From assembly GCA_001931905.2 (NCBI GenBank), contig MSJI02000651.1, positions 1-63,960 on the forward strand: a stretch of 63,960 nucleotides of DNA, read 5' to 3'. Under the pieces are notes generated by a model. The model did not search any database and was not told where the DNA came from. It saw nothing but the letters and a program-made list of their open reading frames with translations. Shown piece after piece: positions 22,611-33,099 of the stretch. Source of the stretch: Cladosporium sp. IMV 00045 (Eukaryota > Ascomycota > Dothideomycetes > Cladosporiales > Cladosporiaceae). The number at the start of each line of letters is the position of its first letter. Within the stretch, counting starts at the first letter, position 1. A program made the position numbers and the translations under genes.

Positions 22611-23391
22611 TTTTTTCCATGCAGACGAAGCCCGACAGACATCGACTGGGTTTCATTTCGGGAAATAAGAGCAGTCATATGTAGATAAAGCTCCGGGGTC
22701 CAAAATGCTGAAAGGGTTGAATCTGCTTTTTTCGGCGTCGAGCCTCCTGCAGTACAACGAAATCTCAGTGTTGGCATCCAAATTGCTCAACTTGTTTCCT
22801 AATCGATACCGGTATCATCTGTACTTTCGATCGTTTCGGTCACATGTCTGGAATTTACCGCTCGCTGGTGTTGATCTGTTTACGGCTTCGTTCTTCTCGT
22901 CGGGCAAACTGTCCCTATTCTCAAAGCGGTCTGGGTAGCTGCGGTTCATTTGAGACACCTCGTCTAGAGGAAAAGCAATTTATACTCGCGATCTTCTTTC
23001 GTTTTCAAAGACTGTTTTGCGTACAGACTTTTTACATGTACGTTGTGACCGACCGCTTTGCGGATAGACACACACAGCATCGCAGCGTGTTGTTCGCATT
23101 CTTATTGTGTGTTGTTGAATGTCGCAAAGAAACATAGTCCAGGATTAACTGTTCTTTATTAGTATTGACCGACCAACACGTTTGTGTTATATTCGAACGC
23201 CGCAAATCCATTGTATTAGCGACGAAGCACTTTCTGCGCTAGGATGTGGTTTGCCTCGCTTGCTGTCTCGCAGTCCGCCGCGGTCTATCATTCACTCACC
23301 AGGCGCTGAAGCAACACCAGCACAGGGACCCTTGACGTTGTTTGACAGCTCCGTCAACAAAACCGCGATCGGACTCACCGTGACAGGCAAT

Positions 23392-23423
23392 GAATCGATC
23401 GATTCCAACAATTCGATCGATTC
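23392..23423. promoter_or_regulatory. paired ATCGAT palindromes upstream of 23611 gene
   Basis: A perfect 14-bp palindrome GAATCGATCGATTC (23392-23405) is followed five bases later by ATTCGATCGATTC (23411-23423). The pair lies about 190 bp before the start codon of the unknown gene. It looks like a dimeric protein-binding site, but no known factor is claimed. Confidence 0.3.
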
Positions 23424-23610
23424 TGTATCGAATACATGACGAGCGCATCGGGCACTCACATACTCTACAATTTCGAAAATCATCTGCAGCATGCATTGGA
23501 AGATCGCACGTTTCTTCCAAATAGATTAGATATACGCAACAACAGCACTCAGAAGACTTCCACCAGCGTCGAGCGAACATTACTTCAACCTCTGCTCGCT
23601 ACTTTGAACA

Positions 23611-24847
23611 ATGAATTCACTCCCAATTAGCCGTAAGTACGGACAGTACCGACTCTGGCACGACAGTTGCTCGATTTAAGACCCTATAAGAAGCTGACTC
23701 TAACATTTCGAACATAGGCCCTATTTCGAACAGTCTCAGACGTGACGAGAACCTCCAGATATCAGTCAAAAAAATCGACCGTACAATGAAACACATCCTC
23801 CCAGAAGAAACCTGGTTCGGAGAAGAACGCGAGCAGCGCATAAGAGGCATCAACGGAACGGACCTTTTCAACACAGGCGCCTTCGCAATACATGGACCGA
23901 AAATCTCAGAACTCCCCGCCCCAAACAAACAATACGAGACCGACCTCTCCCTCATAGATGTCTACATCGCCGAGCAGACGGACGTCCGTGCAAAGGCCGC
24001 TGCGAAAGCCGCTCAACTCCTTCGACACGGTCTCGCGTACGGTGATGGTGAAAGGATGCAGCCGATTCTTGCGATACCAAATGTCAATCCGAGAGAATAC
24101 GGGCGTAGGAAGTGGGTGGCGAGAAGGCTTGTTGATGAGTATGAGTACGAGGCGTCTTCTCCTGAGGACGATGAGGTGGATCGTTTGGAAGAGTCAGAAA
24201 ATGGATGGGAGGGCAGGTTTCCGGCTCTACAGAAAGCACTGGCGAGACTTGAGGAGCCGCCTAAGCAGAACGGATTACACGAAAGCGGTGCGAAACGTGG
24301 AGATACTGAGAGCCCGGATACACCTGACGAACAACGATCGATCAATCATGCCAACAACGAGAACCGCCCATCCCGGACACACGACTCGATGAGCCTGGCA
24401 TCGATATCGCCTTTCCCAGCTTCTGGCGCCACGACTGCCAGGCGACAGTATGGTCATCCGGATTTTGGTATGAGCTTTACAGAGGCCTTGAACATCGCCA
24501 TGGCCGAAGAAAGGAAAAGTCGAGCTCCAAAACGCGAGTCTGGCTCTTGCGAGACGACTGAAGAGGAAGGATCGATTTGTCCGACCTTGAGACCCATCGC
24601 AAGCCCGAAACGGAACGATTCGACAAGGACTACCACCGATACACCAACGACACCACTTCATGCCACTCGAATTGACGTACGGCCGTATACCGCAATCGAA
24701 AGGTACATGGCGCGAACGCTCAGAAAACGGTGGGAAGGGGACGAATTGGCCGCTGAGTATAATACGTTGATACAAAGTGCGCACCCATATCTGCCGGTGC
24801 GAAGCGCAGAGACTTTGATGATTATCACTGAGGGCGAATTCGTTTGA
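23611..24847 (+). CDS. unknown protein, 383 aa
   Basis: Two exons, 23611-23632 and 23718-24847. The first exon is only 22 nt (MNSLPIS and one base). It is chosen because GTAAGT, a GCTGACTCTAAC branch region and an ATAG acceptor lead in frame to RPISNSLRRDENLQISVKK, before the internal Met at 23786. The protein is hydrophilic and has no signal peptide or membrane segment. A more structured N-terminal part (residues 1-140, with ILPEETWFGEERE and REYGRRKWVARRLVDEYEYE) is followed by a disordered Ser/Pro/Asp-rich middle and a C-terminal segment containing YTAIERYMARTLRKRWEGDE. I recognise no domain. Confidence 0.7.
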
Positions 24848-25075
24848 GTTAAAACGTTATGTAATGCTGGGTTGAGGAAAGGGTCGATAGCGAGCAACGA
24901 TCGAGATTTTTTCTGTTTGGCTACGAATGAGATTCGCATCAAGGTTTTGGACGATGCTTCTATTCAGAGATCTCGTGGGGCAATGCTCTTGTGCTTGCCC
25001 TGCACGCACGTTACGTCTCGATGTCATCAAAAAACCTCGTTCCTCTCCTATTCTACTTTGAAGAAATATCCCAGA

Positions 25076-25455
25076 TCAGGCGTCATCATCCGAGTCACTG
25101 CTGCTAGTGACACTCGGTGATCGATCCCGTTCACCGAATAAACGCTTAAGACTTCGACGTTGCCTCTTCGACTCCTCATTATCCTTCTTCAACTCTTCAC
25201 AATCCTTCTTCAACTCTTCGATTAGCTTGTCTCGCTCTTCAGCAGTTATGTCTCCCTGGTCCAATATTTGCTCTATCTCCTTGTGTCGCTTCTCTTTCTC
25301 TCGAGTTCTCTTGTCGACCTCTTCTTGTCTTTTCTCAGCAAGTCTGTTCTACAATTAGTATATTCATTGATAGAAGGACATATGAAAAAAACTTACTGTA
25401 CCCTGTCCGATAACTCTTTCATGTGTTTCTCTTGGGAACGAATCAATCGACGCAT
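25076..25455 (-). CDS. small coiled-coil protein with acidic tail
   Basis: Two exons, 25455-25397 and 25343-25076, give 108 aa. The intron has a GTAAGT donor and a CAG acceptor, and joins RMRRLIRSQEKHMKELSDRV to QLAEKRQEEVDKRTREKEK without breaking the charged heptad pattern. The start is the ATG after an in-frame stop upstream. Almost the whole protein is predicted coiled coil, including a tandem LIEELKKD/CEELKKD repeat that is also a near-exact 17-bp DNA repeat, followed by a Ser/Asp tail (SSSDSDDDA). No family is recognised. It is divergent from TRM4. Further upstream exons cannot be excluded. Confidence 0.5.
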
Positions 25456-25870
25456 CCTTTTCTTCTCTCTATTGATCGTTAATAAATTTATCAGATACGG
25501 GATTGATTGGGAGAGTAATGATACTTTTTGCCCGCTCTTTTTTTCACTCTCGATTGCGGATTAGGTTGGATCGCGTGATGTTGCATTTTCGTTACGAGCA
25601 AGATTGCTAGCAAACGATAATTTGGTATGGCGACAATGAAATTATTATAATCAATTATTATAATAAATAAAGTGAAGCGTTGAAGATCAAGTCCCCTCAG
25701 CAGTCTCCATCGCGATTGGGCTTTATTATAGGGTTCAAGGGTTACAGCGGGCCGAGGTGGGGCGGCTAGTGACGTTCAATCGATTCTCGATTTGCCTCGA
25801 ACTCAGCGCAAAAGTTCGGGCGGGCGTCTGCGAACTTGCGACATCCAACACTCACTTTCACACAGCAACA
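25456..25870. other. divergent promoter region, coiled-coil gene and TRM4
   Basis: The region is AT-rich near 25560-25680 and holds a 13-bp direct repeat (ATTATTATAATCA then ATTATTATAATAA, 25641-25666). An open frame in phase with TRM4 runs through 25757-25870 but has no ATG. Confidence 0.4.
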
Positions 25871-28843
25871 ATGGGTCGCGGCAGAGGAAACAAAAGAGGT
25901 GGCCGTGGCGGTCGCGGTGGCGGAAGAGGCGGCAACAAAGGCAGAGGTGGCGGCAATGACAAACCCTTCGTCGACACCCGCCAGTCGTTCGATCAGATCA
26001 ACAAGGAAAACGAGAAATTCGAGCGCTACTACAACTCTCTCAACATCGTGCCCGAAGGCCCTGAGCGCGAGGCTTTCTGGACCGCTTTCAAGAGGGAACT
26101 GCCCAATGCCTTCCGTTTCTGCGGCAGCAAGGGCCATGCGCTCAGCGTCAGGAAAAACCTGACCGAGCGCTTCTTCCCTCAGATCAAGGACATCAAGCAC
26201 AATGGCCAGCCCGTCGACCTTCCTCAGGAGATGCCGTGGTACCCCGAGGGCCTTGCCTACAGCATGACTACCCCCAAGAACGTCATTCGCAAGTACGAGC
26301 CTTTCAAGGACTTCCAGAAATTTTTGGTCAGCGAGACCAGCGTCGGCAACATTTCTAGGCAGGAGCAGGTTTCCATGATCCCACCATTGGTTCTGGATGT
26401 ACAGCCGCACCACTCCGTTCTGGACCTGTGCGCCGCGCCTGGAAGCAAGAGCGCGCAGTTGGTTGAGCTCCTTCACTTGGATGAGGAGGAGCGCGTGCAG
26501 CGCGCTCTGCAGCGCTCCAGGGGAGAGCTGAAGGAAGCTGAGGGCGAGGAGCAGCACATGTCAGACTTTGGACGTACAACCGGTCTCATGGTCGCCAACG
26601 ACGTGAACTACCAGCGCGCGCAAATGTTGGTGCACCAGGTCAAGCGTCTGAACTCGCCCAACTTGGTCGTCACTAACCACGACGCTACGATGTTCCCTTC
26701 GATTGAGCTTCCATCCCCGAACCCCAAGCACCCTCGCTACCTCAAGTTCGATCGTGTTCTGGCCGATGTCCCTTGCAGCGGTGACGGTACCGCGCGCAAG
26801 AACCCGAACGTTTGGAAGGACTGGTCGCCTGTCAACGCCCTCGGTCTTTACATCACGCAGGTCCGAATCTTGGTTCGCTCCATTCAGATGCTCAAGGCTG
26901 GCGGTCGCGTCGTTTACAGTACTTGCTCTATGAACCCTATGGAGAACGAGGCTGTCGTATCCTCTGCCATTGAGCGTTGCGGCGGCATTGGCAAGGTCAG
27001 GCTTTTGCCTACCTCTGACAAGCTCCCTGCGCTCAAGCGCTCCCCTGGCTTGAACGACTGGTCCATCATGGCCCGGAGCGGACAGATCTACGAGTCCTGG
27101 CCTGAGGCGCAACAGTTCGAGCCCGAAGGCTCCAAGGTCGTTCCTGGCATGTTCCCGCCCGAGGCCGAGGAGAAGATCCCTCTGGAGAACTGCATGCGTG
27201 TGTACCCGCACCAGCAGGACACCGGTGGATTCTTCATCGCCATCCTGGAGAAGCAGACTGAGATCAAAGCGAAGCCTGAGCCGGAGTGCAAGTGCTCGAA
27301 CCGCAACTGGGTGTACGAGGAGCCCAAAAAGGCGCCTGTTTCGGCCATTCTCAACGAGGTTGCCGAGGAGAAAACCAACGAGAACGGTGTAGAGCTCAAG
27401 TCTGCCGACAAGCTTTCTTCCGGACCCGTTGCCAGCACCGTCAATGACGCTGAAAGCGCCGCTGAGAGGCAAAATGAGCCGGTTGAGGATGCTTCCAGCA
27501 ACGGTAAGCGCAAGGCTGAGGACCAGCCCGCCGAAGGTGCTGGCGTTGTCAAGAAGTCGAAGACCGCTGCAGGCGATGACGAGAACGCCGCGATGGCCGA
27601 TGCCGCTGCAGCTCCTCCTGTTCCTGAGCACGTTCCTGTGCCGCCTCAGGTTGAGATCTCAAAGGAGGCTCAGCCTACTGCAGCTGGTGCTTCCGACGAG
27701 ACTCAGGCAAATGGCGCTACTTCAAGCGTCGCTGTCAATGGCGCTGTCAACGACGGCGTGAAGAACGCTCCTTTCGAGAAAGCCGTTCCCAAAGACATTC
27801 AGCCCGCTCCTAGAAGGCGACGAGGTGATGATGTGATCGAGGAGAGCTTCAAGTACCTCGATCCCGCACACCCTGAGCTCGAGTCTATCTACTCTTTCTA
27901 CCAGGTTCACCCCTCATTCCCGCGCGACCGCTTCCTCGTCCGCAACCCGGCCGGTGACCCTGTGAAGGGCATCTACTACTCTTCAACCCTGGTCCGTGAC
28001 ATTCTCACTGCCAACGAGGGCCGTGGCTTCAAGTTCGTCCACGCTGGTGTCAAGATGTTCATGAAGCAGGACGTGCAGAACCAGCCTGGCGTTTGCCGCT
28101 GGCGCATTCAGACTGAAGGTCTGCCTATCCTGGAGGGATGGGTAGGCGAGGAGAGGATCGTCCAGCTGTGGCGTCGTTCCACCCTCAGGATGCTTCTCAC
28201 CGAGATGTTCCCTCGCGTGGGCGGAGCCGAGGGCCAGGAGGGCTGGAGACAGCTCGGCGAGATTGGCGAGAGAGTCAGGGATCTCGGCATGGGCTGCTGC
28301 GTTCTGCGCGTCATCGGCAAGAACGACGTCGTCTCACGTGGCCTCGAGGGCGGCGAAGGCGCCAGCTTTGCCAACTCAGAAGATGGTTTCGAGGAGAGCC
28401 TCACCCTCCCTCTTTGGAGGAGCTTGCACTCGCTCAATCTGATGCTGCCGAAGGAGGAGCGCAAGGCCATGCTTCTGCGGATCTATAACGAGGACGTCGA
28501 GCTGGTCAACCACTCCACCAAGACCGACTCCAGCGCCGCCGCCACGCCCGCACCCGCCACCGGTAAGGCTGGCACTGAAGGCACTACCGAGGGCAGCATG
28601 TCCGGCGAGCAGGACGCTCTGGAGCTGCAGGAGAAGATCGCCAACGCTCCCGAGGAGCCTGCCGTCGAGGTCGTCAGCGACGACATCGCGCAGCCGGGCA
28701 TGAGCGTCGAGCAGAACAGCCTGGCCGAAGAAGATGCGAAGCGCAGGGCTCAGGTCGAGGCTCAGGATGATGAAATGAACAAGGTCGCGGCTGCTATGCC
28801 CGAGCGGGCTGGTGAGGAGGACGTGTCGAACAAGGATATCTAG
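25871..28843 (+). CDS. TRM4: tRNA (cytosine-5-)-methyltransferase Trm4/NSUN2-like
   Basis: The single exon encodes 990 aa from the ATG at 25871. It transfers a methyl group from SAM to C5 of cytosines in tRNA, in the nucleus. Visible elements: an Arg/Gly-rich N-terminus (residues 1-30), the SAM loop LDLCAAPGSKSAQLVE (184-199), motif IV DVPCSGDGT with Cys302, and motif VI YSTCSMNP with catalytic Cys352. Yeast Trm4 is 684 aa; here residues about 500-660 are a low-complexity Ala/Glu insert with a basic patch (NGKRKAEDQPAEG), followed by a second folded part (from RRRRGDDVIEE) and an acidic tail ending SNKDI. The frame is open further upstream but lacks ATG. Confidence 0.93.
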   Translation: MGRGRGNKRGGRGGRGGGRGGNKGRGGGNDKPFVDTRQSFDQINKENEKFERYYNSLNIVPEGPEREAFWTAFKRELPNAFRFCGSKGHALSVRKNLTERFFPQIKDIKHNGQPVDLPQEMPWYPEGLAYSMTTPKNVIRKYEPFKDFQKFLVSETSVGNISRQEQVSMIPPLVLDVQPHHSVLDLCAAPGSKSAQLVELLHLDEEERVQRALQRSRGELKEAEGEEQHMSDFGRTTGLMVANDVNYQRAQMLVHQVKRLNSPNLVVTNHDATMFPSIELPSPNPKHPRYLKFDRVLADVPCSGDGTARKNPNVWKDWSPVNALGLYITQVRILVRSIQMLKAGGRVVYSTCSMNPMENEAVVSSAIERCGGIGKVRLLPTSDKLPALKRSPGLNDWSIMARSGQIYESWPEAQQFEPEGSKVVPGMFPPEAEEKIPLENCMRVYPHQQDTGGFFIAILEKQTEIKAKPEPECKCSNRNWVYEEPKKAPVSAILNEVAEEKTNENGVELKSADKLSSGPVASTVNDAESAAERQNEPVEDASSNGKRKAEDQPAEGAGVVKKSKTAAGDDENAAMADAAAAPPVPEHVPVPPQVEISKEAQPTAAGASDETQANGATSSVAVNGAVNDGVKNAPFEKAVPKDIQPAPRRRRGDDVIEESFKYLDPAHPELESIYSFYQVHPSFPRDRFLVRNPAGDPVKGIYYSSTLVRDILTANEGRGFKFVHAGVKMFMKQDVQNQPGVCRWRIQTEGLPILEGWVGEERIVQLWRRSTLRMLLTEMFPRVGGAEGQEGWRQLGEIGERVRDLGMGCCVLRVIGKNDVVSRGLEGGEGASFANSEDGFEESLTLPLWRSLHSLNLMLPKEERKAMLLRIYNEDVELVNHSTKTDSSAAATPAPATGKAGTEGTTEGSMSGEQDALELQEKIANAPEEPAVEVVSDDIAQPGMSVEQNSLAEEDAKRRAQVEAQDDEMNKVAAAMPERAGEEDVSNKDI

Positions 28844-29285
28844 ACGATCGATGGGCATATGTATATGTATCTGAATGCACTTTCCTTTTGGTTTTAAGAA
28901 GCGCGTCTCGTTTCGAGTGTACTTGAACCGTCTCCTATCAATGCGCTGAACATCAAATTGATAGACCCTGTTGGTGTTGGAGATATTCCTCATCTGCATT
29001 CATTCTTAGGGTTGATACTACGACAACACGCCACATGATCGCGGACGGCGTCTTGTGACCTTGCCGATGCTTATCTTATCGACACTCCACCCGAGCTTCC
29101 AGCCCAAGCTACCGCCCGTTCCACCATGATGGCAGTGCGCGCATTTAGTTCCCACGCCGGCCCTCTGCTAACGACAGTCTTTCATCAGCATTTCCAATCT
29201 TCCCTTGCTCGTCATTTTATCTGATCCATCCAGATCTGATAATTTCATCTCGACATCTCTACTGACCGACAACATCATCAGCATC
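28844..29285. other. intergenic, TRM4 3' end and bleomycin hydrolase promoter
   Basis: No gene is seen. The in-frame extension upstream of 29286 contains no ATG. Confidence 0.4.
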
Positions 29286-30844
29286 ATGGGAGGCGCTCAA
29301 TCTGCCCCGCTTCCACACGGAGCACGGCCAGTTCGCCGTACCACCACTGCCAGGCCCGAATCGCACATCTACACCACTTTGGACGAGAAGTTCGACGCCG
29401 TGCGTATCGAAGAAAGGCCCGCAGCCGGTCCGTCGAGCAGAGTCCTGGAAGACGGGTCGGAAACCGTGTCTGTCTCCAAGGCCCAGCAGTATGTCAAGAA
29501 ACTGCTGAAGGATCCCAAGAACCAGCTCGGTCTCTCTGCTCTGAGCACCAACAACATCAACGCCATCCTCGAGAAGCAGTCTGCCGTCTTGCAGGACACT
29601 CAGACTTTCAACCTCGCCATTCCGCACGAGGGTCTCCCCGTCACCAACCAGCGTAGCTCTGGCCGATGCTGGATTTTTGCCGCTTGCAATGTTTTCCGCA
29701 TTGCTATTATGCAGAAGCATAATATTCAGGCTTTCGAGCTGAGTCAGTCTTATCTGTTCTTCTGGGATAAGGTCGAGAAGGCCAACTATTTTTTGGAGAC
29801 GGTCTTGGCCAATTCGGGTGAGGATGTCGATGGCAGGCTGTTTACTGCACTGAACGCCAGCCCTGTTGGCGATGGTGGGCAGTGGGATATGATTGTCAAT
29901 TTGGTGGCGAAGTGAGTCTACGCATATCGCGTTCCCCGGTAAGCAACTGCTAACAGGCTCTTCCTCACAGATACGGCATCGTTCCTCAGACACTCTATCC
30001 AGACTCATTCAACGCAAAGAGCAGCTCCGCTATGGACTCCCTCCTCACCACCAAGCTGCGTGAGGATGGCCTGAAGCTCCGCAAACTCAAGGCAAACGGT
30101 GCCTCAAACGCCAGCATCACAGCCTCCAAGGAAGCCATGATCCAGGACATCATCAGGATCGCCACTCTCTGTCTCGGCCCACCACCACCCGCCGACGAGA
30201 AGTTCACCTGGGAATTCTACGACCGCTCCAACAAGCTCAAATCCGTCTCCCTCACACCGCTCGAATTTGCCGACTCAACCAATGTCAAGAACTTCGTCTC
30301 CCTCGTCAACGACCCGCGCAACGACTACATGCGCCTCCTGACCGTCTCCAACCTCGGCAACGTCTGGGACGGGCGGCCCGTCTCCTACATCAACGTCGAC
30401 ACCATCGTGCTGAAAGAGACCTGCGTAGCCATGCTGCGCAAAGGCCTGCCAATTTTCTTCGGCTCCGACGTCGGCCAGCAATCCGACTCGCGCAAGGGAA
30501 TCATGGACACTGACCTCGTCGACTACGAGCTCGGCTTCAACGTCAAGCTGGGCATGAGCAAAGCCGAGCGCCTGCTCACCGGCGAGAGCCAGATGACGCA
30601 CGCCATGGTCCTGACCGCCGTGCACCTCGACAAGGACAACAAGCCGGTGCGCTGGCGGGTTGAGAACTCGTGGTCCGAAGCGGCGGGCACGGATGGGTAT
30701 TTCGTCATGAGCGATAAGTGGATGGAAGAGTTCTGCTACCAGGCCGTGATTGATACTTCTGTGCTCCACAAGGACGTGCGGGATGTCCTTAAGCAGGACC
30801 CGAAGGTTTTGCCGCTGTGGGATCCTATGGGTGCGCTGGCTTGA
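29286..30844 (+). CDS. bleomycin hydrolase (C1B cysteine aminopeptidase)
   Basis: Two exons, 29286-29911 and 29971-30844, give 499 aa; yeast Lap3/Blh1 is of similar size. The enzyme is a hexameric papain-fold aminopeptidase that also inactivates bleomycin and hydrolyses homocysteine thiolactone. The catalytic triad is visible: Cys128 in NQRSSGRCWIFAACN, His419 in MTHAMVLTAV and Asn441 in RVENSWSEA. The start is the ATG at 29286; it creates MGGAQS, an N-myristoylation consensus (Met-Gly-x-x-x-Ser). The protein ends PMGALA; in yeast the terminal residues sit in the active site and control specificity. The intron is 59 bp. Confidence 0.93.
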
Positions 30845-31501
30845 GTTTGGGCTGTTGGTGCTTGAAGATATGCATTTGTCACGCGGGTCGCAGTCTTTGA
30901 AAATTCTTTGATACTATCAAGATCTTGATATAACACGATATGAATGCAGTATGACTTTCCACAGGAAACCGATGGTTCATTGTCAGGAAAGTACATACAT
31001 GAGCGTCTCATTAACATGGCTGCGTGATGTCAATCGGTGATCAAGCGTCAACCACGTTTATCGCGAACCTTCTCTTGGCTTTTAGTATGCGACCAGATCA
31101 AAGCAGAGAGTACATGTAATTGTAGTAATGTTGTCTACGAACCGAACACAACCTCGACTCGAGGTTAGCCATCAGACCCGCACATTTCGCTGCAATGTCT
31201 CTCCGATCTCGGTAGAGGGGGCTGCGGGGAAGCTGGAGGAACAGACGCAGAGTCTCGGGAACAAAACAACAGACGATCTTGAGGAAAGTTACAAAGGAAA
31301 AGATGAGGTCTGATCTTCTGGTCATTGAAGACTTCGTGTTGACTTGAGAACTTCACGTCAACACAATTGAGATTCAGATCAAAACTTTAGCACTCTTCGA
31401 TCGATTTTCCTCAACTTTCACTATCTTGATCAATCAACATATTGAACACTTTACTTCGCTCGCCAAACATTTACATCAACCACTTACCTAAACCCCCAGA
31501 C
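30845..31501. other. intergenic, bleomycin hydrolase to LEU2
   Basis: It contains the 3' flank of bleomycin hydrolase and the LEU2 promoter. The open frames present are short and featureless. The frame of LEU2 is open from 31442 but the first ATG is at 31502. Confidence 0.4.
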
Positions 31502-32714
31502 ATGTCCACAACAACCCACCCCCCGCCCGCCAAAAGCGGCAAAATCCTCATCCTCCCCGGCGACCACATCGGGCCCGAAGTGGTGGCGGAAGCGCTCAAA
31601 GTGCTGGACATTATCGAAGCGCATGCCGGGACCAAGTTCCAACGGGAATTCGACCTTTGCGGCGGCTGCTCCCTGGACAAGCACGGCATCGCGTCGACGG
31701 ACGAGGTTCTGCGCAAGAGCGCGCAGGCCGACGCCGTCTTCTTCGGCAGCGCCGGTGGGCCCGAGTGGGGGCACAGTCAGCCGAATCCGGAGAGTGGGTT
31801 GTTGAGGGTTAGGCAGGAGATGCAGGTTGGTGATACTTGAACAATGGGTATTGTATGTAAACGTTAGGCTGACGAGACAGTAGATCTTTGCGAATTTGAG
31901 ACCCTGCTATTTCCCCTCGCAATCGCTCGTGGATCGCGCGCCGATCAAGGAAGCGTTGATTAAGGGAGTGAATTTCATGCTGATCCGCGAGAATTGCGGT
32001 GGCGCTTACTTTGGCAAGAAAGTCGAAGAGGAAGACTATGGCTGCGATCCGTGGGAGTACACGCGCGCGGAGATTGAACGGGTGGCGCGCGTTGCTGGAG
32101 CACTGGCGATGCAGACGGACCCACCGACTCCGGTCACGAGCGTGGACAAGGCGAACGTCCTGGCCAATTCTCGCGTATGGCGGAGGATTGTCACTGAGGT
32201 GTTCGAGAGGGAGTTCCCGCAGGTCAAGTTGCAGCATCAGTTGGCGGATAGTCTGGCGATGCTGTTCATCACGCAGCCGACGAGGTGGAATGGCATCATC
32301 TTGACCGACAATACGTTCGGCGACATCTTGAGTGACGAATCTGGTGGGCTGACCGGTTCGCTTGGACTCCTTCCGTCTGCTTCCTTAGCGGGGCCTCCTG
32401 GTGGCTCAACGGGGCAGAACAGCGTCGGTGGCGCAAGAGGTCTGTACGAGCCAGTTCACGGCAGCGCTCCAGATATCAGTGGCAAGGGGCTTGCGAATCC
32501 GGTGGCACAGGTGTTGAGCTTGGCGATGATGTTGCGGTATTCCTTCAACTGGCACCGAGAAGCAGAGATTGTGGAAAAGGCTGTTGAGCAGGTGTTGAAC
32601 TCGAGAGATATTGGGGGTCTGGGTCTGCGAAGTGGCGATCTTGGTGGTAAAGCTGGAACGAAGGAGATGAGCGAGGCGATTCAGAACGAAGTGAAGAAGC
32701 TGTTGAAGGCGTGA
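31502..32714 (+). CDS. LEU2: 3-isopropylmalate dehydrogenase
   Basis: Two exons, 31502-31825 and 31884-32714, give 384 aa. The enzyme oxidises and decarboxylates 3-isopropylmalate with NAD+ in leucine biosynthesis. The nucleotide and metal binding region is typical: ILILPGDHIGPEVVAEAL at the N-terminus, FMLIRENCGGAYFG in the middle, LTDNTFGDILSDESGGLTGS and GLYEPVHGSAPDISGKGLAN near the end. The 58-bp intron has a weak GTTGGT donor but a GGCTGAC branch and a TAG acceptor, and it removes an in-frame stop. No mitochondrial presequence is seen, matching a cytosolic enzyme. Many filamentous fungi have two LEU2 paralogues; which one this is cannot be told here. Confidence 0.92.
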
Positions 32715-32810
32715 GAGGGCATGGCATCCAGTCATGAGCCAATGATTGCATATTTTCGTAATAGGGATATCGCTAAACAGTAAAGAGATACAATATTAAG
32801 TACACGGCGC

Positions 32811-33099
32811 TTACGCCTTCTTGCCTGCCGCCTTCTGTTTGGTGCAGTCAGTAAAATGTCCACATAGTCAGATCAATGCAGTTGGCGTACAAGGTAGCAA
32901 TCCTTCAGCAGCATGAACTCCCTAGCACACATATCCTTGTGGGCGTTCTGGAAGTTCGCCGCCACGCATTTGCCATAGACGGCGCCCTAGTTATGGATCA
33001 GCTTCAAGTCTCTCGAATAGCAATTGAGGAACCAACCTCAGGAGAGCATTTGGCAGTTGCTTCGGCGAACTTCTCAATGGGTCTTGTGCGGCCTGGCAT
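32811..33099 (-). CDS. twin-CX9C mitochondrial protein (NDUFAF8-like)
   Basis: Three exons, 33099-33037, 32986-32891 and 32834-32811, give just 60 aa and a 24-nt last exon. The protein has two CX9C motifs: Cys-SPEGAVYGK-Cys, which spans the first intron, and Cys-AREFMLLKD-Cys. This is the helical-hairpin CHCH fold imported into the mitochondrial intermembrane space by the Mia40 relay. The order, YGKCVAANF followed by CAREFMLLKDC, resembles the complex I assembly factor NDUFAF8 (C17orf89). Both introns (50 and 56 bp) have GT-AG ends, with ACTAG and ACTGAC-type signals, and all three phases are zero. The C-terminus is basic (KAAGKKA). It is divergent from SFI1. Confidence 0.82.

Larger units (their letters stand above)
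22469..23610. other. intergenic region with assembly gap
   Basis: It carries the ERG4 3' flank, a run of Ns, and the promoter of the unknown gene starting at 23611. Short open frames here have no support. Confidence 0.4.
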
